From contig JAUHXA010000013.1 in assembly GCA_030427245.1 (NCBI GenBank), positions 1-64,000 of the forward strand: a DNA stretch of 64,000 nucleotides, read 5' to 3'. Made by a program: the position numbers and the translations under genes. The DNA comes from Bacteroidia bacterium. GTDB taxonomy: Bacteria; Bacteroidota; Bacteroidia; Chitinophagales; UBA2359. Numbering within the stretch: position 1 is the first letter of the stretch; every line of letters starts with the position of its first letter. This document shows, in pieces, positions 6,369 to 16,906 of this stretch. Below the pieces are notes generated by a model, which had not been told where the DNA came from, ran no database searches, and saw only the letters and a list, made by a program, of their open reading frames with translations.

Positions 6369-9300
6369 CTATCTCACCAACTTCGTTACCTTAAAGTCCT
6401 GTCCTTGCTGCAATCGCAACAAATACATTCCCTGTGCAAAGTTGTTTAAATCCAAAGGCAAATGATTCATGCCTTCGGTTGGCGTAATCGTTTCAGTATA
6501 AACAGACTGACCTGCAAGGTTGAACAACTCAATCGTAACAGGCGTATTATTGTCCGTTGCAAAACCAATAGTGTATTCGCTCAAATTGCCATTAGGCACT
6601 ACTTTCGTAATGTCAAATACGACCTCAGAACGTTTCAAACTGATGACTCCCGCAATGCTCGTTGTTCCATCAAAATCCGTTTGAAGCAAGCGATAGTAGC
6701 TGACTCCGTTTGGCGCTTCTCGGTCCATGTAGGTATATAGGTGCATATTAGAACTATTGCCATGACCGTCCAAAACGGCAATGCTTTCAAAAAACAACCC
6801 ATCCGTAGAACGCTCCAAAATAAAGTAATCGTTGTTCAATTCAGATGCCGTTACCCAACTCAGTAGGTTACCATTTTCTTGTACCTCTCCTTCAAAGTTT
6901 AACAACTCTACGGGCAAAGTGACACAATCCAAAACCAAACCTTCTAAATTCTGAACCTCACCTGTACCGACTTCTGTTACCTTGATATTGTAAGGAGTCG
7001 CTTCACCAGAAGCAAAAGGTCCCAATTCAACAACATCTTGTGAAGTAGTGAAAGGAGCTTGTGGAGTGGGTTCGATTACTTCAATTTGGTATTGAGGAGC
7101 GGTGCCTTGAATCGTCACAATCAAACTAAAAGTACCATTGTCATTACAAACTACAATGGCTTCTGCAACAAAAGATTGTAGAGACATACAATCCGTTACA
7201 AAGCCTGTTAAAACTCTTGTACCGCCTGTACTTGTTTGTGTAACTTTGATGCGGTAAGGAACATTGACTCCACCTTGGAAAGGCCCCAATTCTGCAAAGT
7301 TTAGAATAGTTCCTACAGGCGCTTGTGGAGTGGGTTCAATCACTTCCACAGTAAAGTCACTAAATTCACTTTGAATACTGACAATCAAGGTGAAAGTTCC
7401 CGAATCTTCATCACAAACAGGAGTCACCTCAGCAGTGAATTTTATATCCACATAAGACACAATGATTGTAGCCTCGTCCGTATTTCCAAAAGCGTCCTGA
7501 ATGGTGTAGCAGAAAGAATCTGCATCGCCAGGTTGGAAGCCAGCAGGAGGATTGTAGGTATAAGAACCATTGCCATTGTCGGTAATCGTTCCGCCCGCAT
7601 TTGAAGTGCTGCAAACACTTAGCACAAAAATCCCTGTACCACTGTCATTCGCCAATATTTCATCGGCAGTAAACGGCACAGATTCACCCAACGCATAAGA
7701 ACCCAAATCGTCGTTTATCGCATTGATGTCTTCCATCGCTACAAATTGGATGGTAATAATAGCTGTATCTGTATTACCTGCTCCGTCCGAAATCGTATAG
7801 CAGAAAGAATCGTCACCTGTGAAGCCTGCAAAAGGAGGCGTATAAGTGTAAGTCCCATCTCCATTGTCGGTCACAGTTCCACCCTGTTCAGTAGTCGTGC
7901 AAACAGATGACACAAAAATGCCCGTACCTGAATCATTGCCCAACAGTTGTGAGTTGGTAAAGGTAATACTGGATCCTGGCTCAAAGTTGCCCAAGTTGTC
8001 ATTGTTGGCATCTACGACTGCGCCCTGCTCTGTAAAAGTCACAAAAACAATCGCTTGTGCCGTATTTCCATTTGAATCCATAATAGAATAGCAGAAGGCA
8101 TCTGTACCTACATAGTTCGCACTTGGAGGCGTGTAAGTGAATGTGCCATTTCCATTATCCGTAACGGTTCCGCCTGCATCTGAAGGACTGCAAACATTGC
8201 TTACAAAAATACCCATGCCACTGTCATTACTCAATAAAAAGCCTGCCGAAAAAGTAACACTTGTGCCACTAGGATGAGTGCCGATATTGTCATTCAAAAT
8301 AGTGATCTCGGTCTGACCACCAGTATAAGTCACGAATATCGTAGCCGTATCAGTAGCTCCCGAAGCACTGTTGATGGAATAACAGAAAGAATCCTGACCT
8401 GTAAAACTGCCAGAAGGAGGGGTGTAAGTGTAAGTACCATTGCCATTGTCGGTAATCGTTCCACCATTGGCAGAAGTACTGCAAACGTTTGTGATGAATA
8501 GCCCTTCTCCAATGTCATTGCCCAATAAAAATGCTCCTGTAAATGTGACAGGTGTGCCCGCATCTTGTGTTCCCAAATCATCATTGATAGCATCTACTCC
8601 GCCGCCTTGACCAGGGGTAAGGAACACAAAAACCGTTGCCGTCCAAGTTGCTCCGTCTGCCCCAATAATAGTGTAGCAAAAAGAGTCCAAGCCCGTAAAA
8701 TTGGGATTCGGAATGTAAGTATAATTGCCATTTCCATTGTTGACAATCGTTCCGCCATTGGTAGAAGTACTGCAAACTTCGACAATGCTGATGTTGTCGC
8801 CTAAGTCGTTAGATAATAATAAACCACCTGTGAAATCTACGGAAGTACCTTGCGGATAGACTCCAATATTGTCGTCCAAAGCCACCGTCGGTCCAGAGTT
8901 TCCTCCACCGCCGCCACCGCCGCCAGAGGAGCAGTTGTATGCAACAGGTACAGTGAAATCTTGAACGCAGTTTCCACCGCCCAACCAATCAATATAGATG
9001 TCCGCAGTTCCTACTTGTCCTGTTTCTGCTGTGAAAGCTCCTGCTTGAACAGTGCCCGCACAGGAAGGGTCTACAGATACCGTAGCAGTGCATCCTCCTG
9101 GTAGGGGAGTGATGTAGGCACTGATATCAACAGGATAGGTCGTCACATCTACTTGACTCGTTACTTGAACACTTGGATTGGAATTACAAGTAGCAGTCAC
9201 GATGAACGACTGAACAATAGCTCGGCAAGACTTATTGGCAATCAGCCAGTTGCTGGGGGTAGTCACAGGACTTCCTACTTCTGTTACCCAACTGTAGGTA

Positions 9301-9455
9301 ACATCACCTTGGTCAACATTTGCCGTCAGCTTAATAAAATCGCCGCTACAGGCTTGTGTTACATTTGCGCTTGCATTAATAGAAGTTGGACATTGGGCAT
9401 TCATATTTGCGCCCGTCCAAATGATACATAAAAATAGAAGTAATAACTTTTTCAT
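6369..9455 (-). CDS. T9SS-exported surface protein with five cadherin-like repeats
   Basis: 1028 residues. Signal peptide MKKLLLLFLCIIWTGANMNA then QC. After an N-terminal Cys-containing domain and a run of eight Gly, five repeats of about 95 residues follow, each with NDxxG, LLSNDxG, VCSTSxxGGT, NGNGTYTYTPP and DSFCYTI, the layout of bacterial cadherin-like/Ig adhesin domains with one likely disulphide each. Two further domains (DIKFTAEVTPVC; SFVAEAIVVC) precede a C-terminal T9SS type A sorting domain (VELLNFEGEV, then NLAGQSVYTETI and GMYLLRLQ). It lies 47 bp after the 1656-residue gene and shares its C-terminal half, so the two are paralogues and probably one transcript. Role in adhesion is inferred from domains. 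Confidence 0.85.
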   Translation of the reverse strand: MKKLLLLFLCIIWTGANMNAQCPTSINASANVTQACSGDFIKLTANVDQGDVTYSWVTEVGSPVTTPSNWLIANKSCRAIVQSFIVTATCNSNPSVQVTSQVDVTTYPVDISAYITPLPGGCTATVSVDPSCAGTVQAGAFTAETGQVGTADIYIDWLGGGNCVQDFTVPVAYNCSSGGGGGGGGNSGPTVALDDNIGVYPQGTSVDFTGGLLLSNDLGDNISIVEVCSTSTNGGTIVNNGNGNYTYIPNPNFTGLDSFCYTIIGADGATWTATVFVFLTPGQGGGVDAINDDLGTQDAGTPVTFTGAFLLGNDIGEGLFITNVCSTSANGGTITDNGNGTYTYTPPSGSFTGQDSFCYSINSASGATDTATIFVTYTGGQTEITILNDNIGTHPSGTSVTFSAGFLLSNDSGMGIFVSNVCSPSDAGGTVTDNGNGTFTYTPPSANYVGTDAFCYSIMDSNGNTAQAIVFVTFTEQGAVVDANNDNLGNFEPGSSITFTNSQLLGNDSGTGIFVSSVCTTTEQGGTVTDNGDGTYTYTPPFAGFTGDDSFCYTISDGAGNTDTAIITIQFVAMEDINAINDDLGSYALGESVPFTADEILANDSGTGIFVLSVCSTSNAGGTITDNGNGSYTYNPPAGFQPGDADSFCYTIQDAFGNTDEATIIVSYVDIKFTAEVTPVCDEDSGTFTLIVSIQSEFSDFTVEVIEPTPQAPVGTILNFAELGPFQGGVNVPYRIKVTQTSTGGTRVLTGFVTDCMSLQSFVAEAIVVCNDNGTFSLIVTIQGTAPQYQIEVIEPTPQAPFTTSQDVVELGPFASGEATPYNIKVTEVGTGEVQNLEGLVLDCVTLPVELLNFEGEVQENGNLLSWVTASELNNDYFILERSTDGLFFESIAVLDGHGNSSNMHLYTYMDREAPNGVSYYRLLQTDFDGTTSIAGVISLKRSEVVFDITKVVPNGNLSEYTIGFATDNNTPVTIELFNLAGQSVYTETITPTEGMNHLPLDLNNFAQGMYLLRLQQGQDFKVTKLVR

Positions 9456-9502
9456 GTTGTAATCTGTTATAGAGTTTTATAAATGTTAAGAAAAAAGTTT
9501 TT

Positions 9503-12500
9503 TTATTTTAATATTTTTACGGTCCGCATAGTATCTCCATGCTGCAATTGCAGTAAATAAACGCCATGCGAAAAGTGGCTTGTATTGATTTGCAGCGTAT
9601 TGAAGCCTTCAATGACATTCATGCTGGAACTATGCACCAATCGTGCGCTGACATCGAAGATTTTCACCTCCACTTTTCCTTCCTTTGGAACTTCAAAGCC
9701 TATTGCAGTATGCTGATAATCTCCCAAAGGAGTCACGCTAATGATGTCAAATCCACCATCCCTTTCTCCTCTCCGCAGAGCAATCACCTTGGAAGTAGTG
9801 CTGCTGCCATCAAAGTCGGTTTGCTGCAATCGGTAGTAGCTGATTCCATTTGGAGCCAAGCGGTCTGTATAGTCGTAAGTTGTTGTAGAAGAAGTCGTAC
9901 CTGCACCATCCGTGGTATAAATGGTTTCAAAATATGTTCCTTCTAAGGAGCGTTGTAAGTCGTAAAAATCATTATTAAATTCACTTGCTGTTACCCACTT
10001 CAATAGGTTTCCGTTCTCTTTCACTTCTCCTTCAAAAGTTACCAACTCAATCGGCAAGGTGATGCAATCAATCACCACCCCATCAATAGTGATGGATCCA
10101 CCTGTATTTACTTGTGTAATTTTGACCGAATAGTTGGGATGATTAATAGAGAAAGGACCGAGTCCAATTACCCCTTGCTGCATAGTCATAGGCGTTTGGG
10201 TTTCGGGAAACATCACTTCAACGAGGTAGGTACTGCTTCCTTGAATAGTGAGAATCAAGGTATAAGTTCCTTCATCTGCATCGCAAGTATAGGTGATATC
10301 CGCCACAAACTTGATGTCGCCATAGGTCACACTCACAATTGCTTCATCCGTATTACCATTGCTATCAGTAATGGTGTAGCAGAATGTATCTGTGCCGATA
10401 AAAGTAGGAGAGGGGGGCGAGTAGGTGTAAGTACCATTGCTATTGTTGGTAATCGTGCCGCCATTGTCAGAAGTTGAGCAGATGTCGACCAAAGAAATAT
10501 TGTTTCCTATGTCATTGGCCAGAATTTGACTGACAGGAAAAGTCACAGATTCACCAATCGTGAATGTTCCCAAGTGGTCGTTTACCGCCTGAATACCTCC
10601 TGCACAGTCGTAGGGAACGGGAATCGTGAGTTTGTCAATACATTCTCCTCCGCCTACCCAGTTGAGAATCACAAAACCAATGCCCGAAGTTCCTGCTTCT
10701 GCTTCAAAGGGCTTCACATTCAGATGGTCGCCACAACTTTCGTCCAGCAAAACCGTTCCAGTGCAGCCTCCCGCAACAGGAGTGATAAAAGCGCTGATGT
10801 CGGTTGGAAAGACCGTAATGTCAATCGAATCCTCAAACTTCATGCTCGAATTGGTCGTACAGGTCACACTTGAAGTGAAGGTGCGAACGATGGGGGCACA
10901 AGTTTCATTGGTGAGAAGAACATTGTTGTGGTCAAACGTTTCACCATTCTCGTCCATCCAAACCAAGACAAAATTTTCGTTGTCAATAACAGCCTTCAAA
11001 CTGATTACCTCTCCATTGCAAACTTCCGTAGCACTTGCCGTAGCCGTCACACCTGAAGGACAATCATTGATACAAGATTCGGGTTCATTATAAGCACTGT
11101 TTAAGGTTATGCTGCAATTAGGTGCATTGTCAAAACTTGCAGTAATAGCTACATTTTGGATGCCTATTGCAGGAAGTTCTAAACTAACCGTCTGTGTTCC
11201 ACTGCCATTTGAAGGAAACGGATAATCATCTCCCAAAAGACTAATGAGGATGTCTCCATCAGGCGAATTGATATAAGATACCGTAAGCTCCAATAGATAC
11301 ATGTTGGTGTCTTCATTGCAGTCTCCAACCGAAATATCACTTATTTTGATGTCGCATTGAGGCACACAATCAGCAGGTTCATCGTAGGCATTTTCTAAAG
11401 TACTGCTGCAATTGGGGTTGTCTGCAAAAGAAGCCGTAACACTTACATTGTCTGTTTCACTTGTGGGTAAAACAATGCTAAACGTTTCTTCGCCACTGCC
11501 ATCGGGTAGAAAAGGAAAAGTCGTTCCCAAGAGTTCAATGTTCAAAATGCCATTGGGCGCATCGTCATACTTGATTTTTACATCTAAAGTATAGCTGTTC
11601 GTTGAAGGGTTGCAATCGCCCACACCTACTCCCGTTACTTCAATGCTACACTGGACATCACAGGCACTTGGCGCATGGTAAGTTGCGCCTAAATTGTCAT
11701 TACAGTTGGCATCGTTAGCGAAACTTGCACTGACCGCTATGTTTTCAAAACCGTTGGCAGTCAATTGGTCAATACTGAAAGTTTGTGTGCCTGTTCCATC
11801 GGCTGCAAAAGAGGAGGTATTACCGAGCACTTCAATGTTGATATCACCATTCGGTGCGCCTTCGTAGTTCACCGTCACTTCAATGCTGTATTGATTCGTT
11901 TCGGGATTGCAGGCACCAACATTGATATCTGTTATTTCAATCGAACAGTCGACATTGCAGGAAGCGGGAGCATCGTAGGTAAGAGCCAAATTGTCGTTGC
12001 AGTCGGGATTGTTTTCAAAACCTGCACTTACGGCTATATTTTGAAAACCATTGGCATTGAGTTGTTCTATTGTAAAGGTTTCCTGTCCACTTCCGTCGGG
12101 TGTAAAAGAAGTTGTATTGCCTAAGACGGTCACTTCAATGTCGCCACTTGGTTCATTTTCATAAGCAATCGTTAGCGTCAATGAATAAGTATTATCGTCT
12201 GGGTTACATTCGCTGGTTGTAGCACTCAAGACTTCAATATTGCAGATGGGAACTTGAAAGCCAAAATTGACCTCTTCAATGTTCAACTGATTCATATTGA
12301 TTTGGAAAGGCATACTTGGATTATTGGCAGTTGTCAAAGTTCCGCCTTCTATAATTGTGCCTTGGATATCGGCTACTTCAATGGTGATTTCCCCTACAAT
12401 CAAATTGTCGAAAGAATAGAGTCCTCCATTTTGTGTCGTTGTCGTAAAAGGAATATTGTTGAAATTGCTGCCATTGAAGGTGAGTAATAGGGAAACACCC

Positions 12501-14401
12501 TCAGCTCCTGTTTCTCCTGCAAAAATTCCATCTCCATTGTCGTCTCGCCAAACCAAACCGCTTGCCGTACCTGTTCCCAACAATCCACCATCTATTTGCA
12601 GGGTTTCATCGGCTTCAATGCTGAAAACATCGGTCGAACCCATACCGATGCTGTTTGTGATGTCGCTGTTCAATGAAGCATTGCTGCCCGAGTTTGGAAG
12701 GGTAGGAGAATATAAAGGCGCTGTTCCAAATACTAAATAATAGTCGAGTGTAGTATTTGTGATTTCGAGGGTATAAGTTCCGTCTGATTCAGTAAATGTA
12801 CTGGTAATCAGTGAAAAATCGGTGGCATTGTGTAGGTTGATTCCTATATTTCCTAAGCCACCTTCATTGTTCTGTTGAATGCCATCTTTGTTTCTGTCCC
12901 ACCATACAAAGCCTTCAACGGTGCTTACAACTGGAGGATCGAAAGAACACAAAAGGTTATTTTCGGGAGTCAAATTTTCGGTTTGCACAGTTGGAATGTG
13001 ATTGGTTCCATTCGAGGTTGTCGTAAAATCAATACTCAATTCACTGTAAGTATAGCTTATTTGAAGGGGAATAATGGACAAATCATTACATCCACTATTT
13101 CCAAAACCATCGGATTGAATGAGGTAGGTATCGAGCGGATTGAAGTTGGGACTTCCTCCAAAACTGTTGGATTGCCCTGCGGTCAGTATGCCGCTATTGT
13201 TAGGGAGGGCATCTCTTGAAGCATTGAAGCCTGACGCTCCATATTGATGTGTTTCTATCAGGCTACCCTCTTCATTCAAAAAATAGTTGTTGATGCGGCT
13301 ATCTATTCCTGCCGTAAGGCTGTTGGTTGCTGTTAGGGTCAAGTTGCCATTGTTGAGTTGGTTGCCGATGACAGGGAAAAAACTGTCAAAAGTTTGGAAA
13401 TTTCTTGACCACTGTATAGTTCCACTTCCATTGATTTTCAAACCCGAAATGTGGTAATTGAAGCCGAAAGGAGTGGGTTCGATGGTGTAACCTCCAATAA
13501 AATATCCATCATCGTCGGTGGGAACAATGGAAGTGCCGAAGCAATCAATCGTACCCGGAATCCCAAACATTTTTTGCTGTACAATCTCGCCAGTTGCATC
13601 GGTTTCTACGAATAAGATGCCCGTTTGTGTAGCCGTTCCACCACCTCCATCACCGAGCATTTTGAGCCAAGGTTTTTGAGGTGAAAGACTGTTTTCAAGA
13701 GGCATTTTATCGTCAGTAGTATTGGATTCTTCTTGTTGTTTGACAGGAAGCAGGTATTCCGCCAAGCCTGTGAAAGCAAAGCCTCCATTGGGCAATGCGA
13801 CTCCCGAAATGCGGTCAACATTGAAGTCGAGACTGTGGGTTTTTGACCAATTCACTACACCATTTGAATCGGTGCTGACCATAAAAACATCATTTCGTTC
13901 ATTATTGGGACTGAAACTCTGCGTTTCTCCAATAAAAATAAAATCATCGTTGTTGGCTTGGAAAACCGAATTGGCAGCATCGGCATCCTCACCACCGAAG
14001 GCTCGAACCCACTGCAAGTTACCCATAGCATCCGTTTTGAGGAGGAAAGCGTCTTCTGAATCATTCCCGAAGCTCATGCTGCGACCCGCTACAATGAATC
14101 CATTATCTGCTGTTTGGAGAATGTCGTTGCCCACTTCAAAATTGTTGCCACCGAAAATCTTCGCCCATTGAACTGCTCCCATCTCATTTGTCTTGGTCAA
14201 TAAAATGGATTGAAAAATGTTGTTTCCTGCAGAGGAAAAGCCTGTCGTGGCAAAGCCGCCATCACTTGTGGGAGTGATGGCATAGGGAATATTATCTCCT
14301 ACTTCTGTTGTTCCGAATGTGGTTTGAAAAGTGCTTTGTGCTTGTAGAGGTATCCAAATTCCCCAACAAATCACCAGTGAGAGTAGCCATACTTTTTTCA
14401 T
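9503..14401 (-). CDS. Very large T9SS-exported multidomain surface protein
   Basis: 1632 residues from the ATG at 14401, chosen because it opens a clear signal peptide (MKKVWLLSLVICWGIWIPLQ then AQ); an ATG 72 bases upstream would add a non-signal leader. Domains in order: repeats resembling beta-propeller blades (SDGGFATTGFS, NGFIVAGRS), two SdrD-B-like domains (WWDRNKDGIQQNNEGG and WRDDNGDGIFAGETG), four Cys-rich repeats of about 100 residues (CSIEITDINVGACNP type), one cadherin-like repeat as in the downstream paralogue, and a T9SS type A sorting domain ending in VKILK. It precedes the 1028-residue paralogue by 47 bp. It probably forms a cell-surface stalk or adhesin. Confidence 0.85.
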   Translation of the reverse strand: MKKVWLLSLVICWGIWIPLQAQSTFQTTFGTTEVGDNIPYAITPTSDGGFATTGFSSAGNNIFQSILLTKTNEMGAVQWAKIFGGNNFEVGNDILQTADNGFIVAGRSMSFGNDSEDAFLLKTDAMGNLQWVRAFGGEDADAANSVFQANNDDFIFIGETQSFSPNNERNDVFMVSTDSNGVVNWSKTHSLDFNVDRISGVALPNGGFAFTGLAEYLLPVKQQEESNTTDDKMPLENSLSPQKPWLKMLGDGGGGTATQTGILFVETDATGEIVQQKMFGIPGTIDCFGTSIVPTDDDGYFIGGYTIEPTPFGFNYHISGLKINGSGTIQWSRNFQTFDSFFPVIGNQLNNGNLTLTATNSLTAGIDSRINNYFLNEEGSLIETHQYGASGFNASRDALPNNSGILTAGQSNSFGGSPNFNPLDTYLIQSDGFGNSGCNDLSIIPLQISYTYSELSIDFTTTSNGTNHIPTVQTENLTPENNLLCSFDPPVVSTVEGFVWWDRNKDGIQQNNEGGLGNIGINLHNATDFSLITSTFTESDGTYTLEITNTTLDYYLVFGTAPLYSPTLPNSGSNASLNSDITNSIGMGSTDVFSIEADETLQIDGGLLGTGTASGLVWRDDNGDGIFAGETGAEGVSLLLTFNGSNFNNIPFTTTTQNGGLYSFDNLIVGEITIEVADIQGTIIEGGTLTTANNPSMPFQINMNQLNIEEVNFGFQVPICNIEVLSATTSECNPDDNTYSLTLTIAYENEPSGDIEVTVLGNTTSFTPDGSGQETFTIEQLNANGFQNIAVSAGFENNPDCNDNLALTYDAPASCNVDCSIEITDINVGACNPETNQYSIEVTVNYEGAPNGDINIEVLGNTSSFAADGTGTQTFSIDQLTANGFENIAVSASFANDANCNDNLGATYHAPSACDVQCSIEVTGVGVGDCNPSTNSYTLDVKIKYDDAPNGILNIELLGTTFPFLPDGSGEETFSIVLPTSETDNVSVTASFADNPNCSSTLENAYDEPADCVPQCDIKISDISVGDCNEDTNMYLLELTVSYINSPDGDILISLLGDDYPFPSNGSGTQTVSLELPAIGIQNVAITASFDNAPNCSITLNSAYNEPESCINDCPSGVTATASATEVCNGEVISLKAVIDNENFVLVWMDENGETFDHNNVLLTNETCAPIVRTFTSSVTCTTNSSMKFEDSIDITVFPTDISAFITPVAGGCTGTVLLDESCGDHLNVKPFEAEAGTSGIGFVILNWVGGGECIDKLTIPVPYDCAGGIQAVNDHLGTFTIGESVTFPVSQILANDIGNNISLVDICSTSDNGGTITNNSNGTYTYSPPSPTFIGTDTFCYTITDSNGNTDEAIVSVTYGDIKFVADITYTCDADEGTYTLILTIQGSSTYLVEVMFPETQTPMTMQQGVIGLGPFSINHPNYSVKITQVNTGGSITIDGVVIDCITLPIELVTFEGEVKENGNLLKWVTASEFNNDFYDLQRSLEGTYFETIYTTDGAGTTSSTTTYDYTDRLAPNGISYYRLQQTDFDGSSTTSKVIALRRGERDGGFDIISVTPLGDYQHTAIGFEVPKEGKVEVKIFDVSARLVHSSSMNVIEGFNTLQINTSHFSHGVYLLQLQHGDTMRTVKILK

Positions 14402-14865
14402 TTGCTTGTACGCTTTAAGGGTTAATGTTTGGCAAATGGGTGGGAATGACTGGGTGGGATAAGGCAAATTCAAATTTTAGTTTGCCTAAAAAAAAGGGGT
14501 TTTTGGAAAAAAAATCTGCTGTAAAATGAATTGGGATTTAAAATATATGGATTAACCGAAATGAGGGGGAACTTGTATTAATTTATAAGTATTTGTTTTT
14601 AAATGATTCAGAAAATATTTTTTTTAAAAGGACGATTGTAATGTCATGATAATGTAAGGTATCATTTTTTTTGAAAGGATGCAAATTTTTTGAATGTAAT
14701 GTGGGCTTGAATAAATAAAGGCTTGACTATATGGATTGCAGCAGATGTGACTTGGGTAGGCTTCAAAATAATATTTATTGCTGCAGAGAACTTTTCCTTT
14801 AATCTATAATCAAGCAAATTTTGTGCCTTAATTGTATATTTGGAGCAGAAAACTACTTTATAAAG
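14402..14865. other. Intergenic region between adhesin and Crp-like gene
   Basis: About 460 bp of AT-rich sequence separating divergent transcripts. It contains a TAnnTTTG-type box (TATATTTG, 14835-14842) 23 bases before the Crp-like start codon. I see no gene in it. Confidence 0.5.
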
Positions 14866-15453
14866 ATGAATAGAATAGAGATTGAATCCATTTTAGGCAA
14901 GACTTACCCTTTTTTAAAGGAAACAGATATTGTCTCCATACTGCAAATTGGCACATACCAAAAACTAAAAAACAAGGCCACATTGATTCGAGCAGGACAA
15001 CAAAAGCCTAAAATTTTTTTTATTCTGAAAGGAATGGTAAGAGGCTACTACATCAATCTGAAAGGAGAGGTAATCAATGTTTTTTTAAGACCAGAACATA
15101 CCATGACAGGTGCGCCTGATGCTTTGTTTGCCAATCGAGCTACGAAATACACTTTTGAAGCGATTTTGGAAACCCATGTGCTGTTTTTTTCTTTTGAAGA
15201 ATTTGAAAAGTTAATGCCTGAAAATCCTATTTTCTTCAAAGTGTATATAGAAGTCTTGCAGGAAAATGTTCAGACACTTGTTTCGAGAGTAGAATCTTTG
15301 ATTGACAAATTGCCTGAAGAAAGGTATGATGAATTGCTGGAGAAAAAACCTCAGTTTTTTCAAAAAGCATTCAATAAACACATTGCAAATTACCTTGGAA
15401 TCACTCCAAATTCTCTTTCACGTATCATAAAAAGAAAGAAAATGGGCGAATAA
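14866..15453 (+). CDS. Crp/Fnr family transcriptional regulator
   Basis: 195 residues from the ATG at 14866. An N-terminal cyclic-nucleotide-binding-like barrel (residues about 25-110; ATLIRAGQQKPKIFFILKGMV, then GEVINVFLRPEHTMTG) is followed by a long helix and a C-terminal helix-turn-helix (HIANYLGITPNSLSRIIKRKK). Bacteroidota Crp-like proteins of this length often act as local regulators. The hydroxylase/CDGSH gene starts 68 bp downstream on the same strand and is the likeliest target. A TATATTTG box lies just upstream. Confidence 0.85.
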   Translation: MNRIEIESILGKTYPFLKETDIVSILQIGTYQKLKNKATLIRAGQQKPKIFFILKGMVRGYYINLKGEVINVFLRPEHTMTGAPDALFANRATKYTFEAILETHVLFFSFEEFEKLMPENPIFFKVYIEVLQENVQTLVSRVESLIDKLPEERYDELLEKKPQFFQKAFNKHIANYLGITPNSLSRIIKRKKMGE

Positions 15454-15521
15454 TTAACTTATGAATATTTTTTTTGAATATTACAGTTGTATTTTTACGA
15501 AACAATAAAATACATCGCGTT

Positions 15522-16610
15522 ATGGACAATACACTTTTTGGAATAGAAAACTTAGACGTTTATTTGGTCTTAGGGATTTTGGCCTTTTTCGGACTCATGG
15601 AAATGTTGGCAGGTTACTTGAAACGTACCAACCGAACCTCCGGTGATTGGATTCAAGAAGCAGGTGGTTTTTTCATGCTTTCAGTAGTAATCAAACCTTT
15701 GATTGTCTTTTCAGCTTTCACGATTGGAGGGCTTTTGTTTCCTCAATACCAAAACATATTGAGTGAATGGAGCGTAGGGCTTGTATTGATTTCGTACTTA
15801 CTTATTGACGATTTGATGCAATATTGGTATCACCGCTCTGCCCACGAATACGAATTTTTGTGGAAACTACACCGTCCCCACCATCAAGCCGAAGAAATGG
15901 GTTTCTTTATTTCTTATCGAAATGCTGCATTGTACTATTTAATGATGCCCAATATTTGGTGGATAGCTTTTGTTGTATTTTTAGGAGGTGCAAAAGCAGT
16001 GGTAATTGGATTGATTTTGAAGCAGTTGGTGATTATTGGTTCGCACAGCACCATTAAATGGGATTCTTTCCTGTACAAACACAAAATTTTTAATCCTTTA
16101 ATGTCTGTTCTTGAGCGAATCATCATTACTCCTGCTTTCCATCATGCACACCACGGCAAATCCATGCAAGATAGCATCAGTGATCCGAATGGCAACTTCG
16201 GCAATATGTTTTCGATTTGGGATCAAATTTTCGGCACTGCTAAGTACACCCGAAAATTTCCGACGGACTACGGTATTATGAATGATCCGAAAGAGCATTG
16301 GACAGCTGCTTATTTTTATCCTTTGGTGGCAGCAGACGATCCCAAAAGCGAGATTTCGAGAGGCTATCAAAAAAATAGTACGGCAACACCTGAGCCTATT
16401 TTTGTAGAGTTGGAGAAAGGCGAAAAATACCTTTGGTGTCAATGCGGCAAAAGCAAAAACCAGCCTTTTTGTGATGGTACTCACCACGGTTCTAAGTTCA
16501 AACCATTACTTTTTGAGTCCAAAAAAACGGGTAAAGTGAAATTATGCAATTGTAAGATTACTAAAAAAGGCCCTTTTTGCGATAACTCACACTTGGATTT
16601 GTTGAAGTAA
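15522..16610 (+). CDS. Fatty acid hydroxylase / CDGSH iron-sulfur fusion protein
   Basis: 362 residues from the ATG at 15522. The first about 260 residues are a membrane-bound di-iron hydroxylase (sterol desaturase family): several membrane helices and the His clusters HRSAHEYEF, LHRPHHQ, HSTIKW and HHAHHGKS. The C-terminus carries two CDGSH motifs, CQCGKSKNQPFCDGTH and CNCKITKKGPFCDNSH, each able to bind a 2Fe-2S cluster through three Cys and one His. A hydroxylase that needs electrons fused to redox-active clusters suggests an in-cis electron donor, which is inference. The substrate (sterol, hopanoid or fatty acyl chain) cannot be told. It follows the Crp-like gene. Confidence 0.88.
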   Translation: MDNTLFGIENLDVYLVLGILAFFGLMEMLAGYLKRTNRTSGDWIQEAGGFFMLSVVIKPLIVFSAFTIGGLLFPQYQNILSEWSVGLVLISYLLIDDLMQYWYHRSAHEYEFLWKLHRPHHQAEEMGFFISYRNAALYYLMMPNIWWIAFVVFLGGAKAVVIGLILKQLVIIGSHSTIKWDSFLYKHKIFNPLMSVLERIIITPAFHHAHHGKSMQDSISDPNGNFGNMFSIWDQIFGTAKYTRKFPTDYGIMNDPKEHWTAAYFYPLVAADDPKSEISRGYQKNSTATPEPIFVELEKGEKYLWCQCGKSKNQPFCDGTHHGSKFKPLLFESKKTGKVKLCNCKITKKGPFCDNSHLDLLK

Positions 16611-16668
16611 CTCGAAAAAATCGTGTCTGAGTCCCATATACGATGTATAGAAATTCAAAAAAATCAAG

Positions 16669-16706
16669 CACCTCATGGAAGTAAAATTTCATGAGGTGTT
16701 TCTTTT
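16669..16706 (+). terminator. Intrinsic terminator after the hydroxylase gene
   Basis: CACCTCATG (16669-16677) pairs with CATGAGGTG (16690-16698), followed by a T-rich run on the plus strand. Confidence 0.8.
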
Positions 16707-16906
16707 TTAAAACAACTCCTGATGTCGGGTTCACAATAGGGTAGAAGAAAGAGGAAAGGAAGTCGGTTATTTTGGAGTGATTATTGTCTTATACATAAAT
16801 TGTATTTGGTCGAGGTACTAAATCTAACCCCAATGAAGGATAGTCTTGTTTTTTCTGCCTAAGTCTACGTAACTTTTATCCTCTAAATGAGTACACTATC
16901 GAATAT

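Noticed and set aside
9566-14171. Several long frames antisense to the two adhesin genes
   Set aside because: They are shadows of codon-biased repeats and show no domain or composition of their own.
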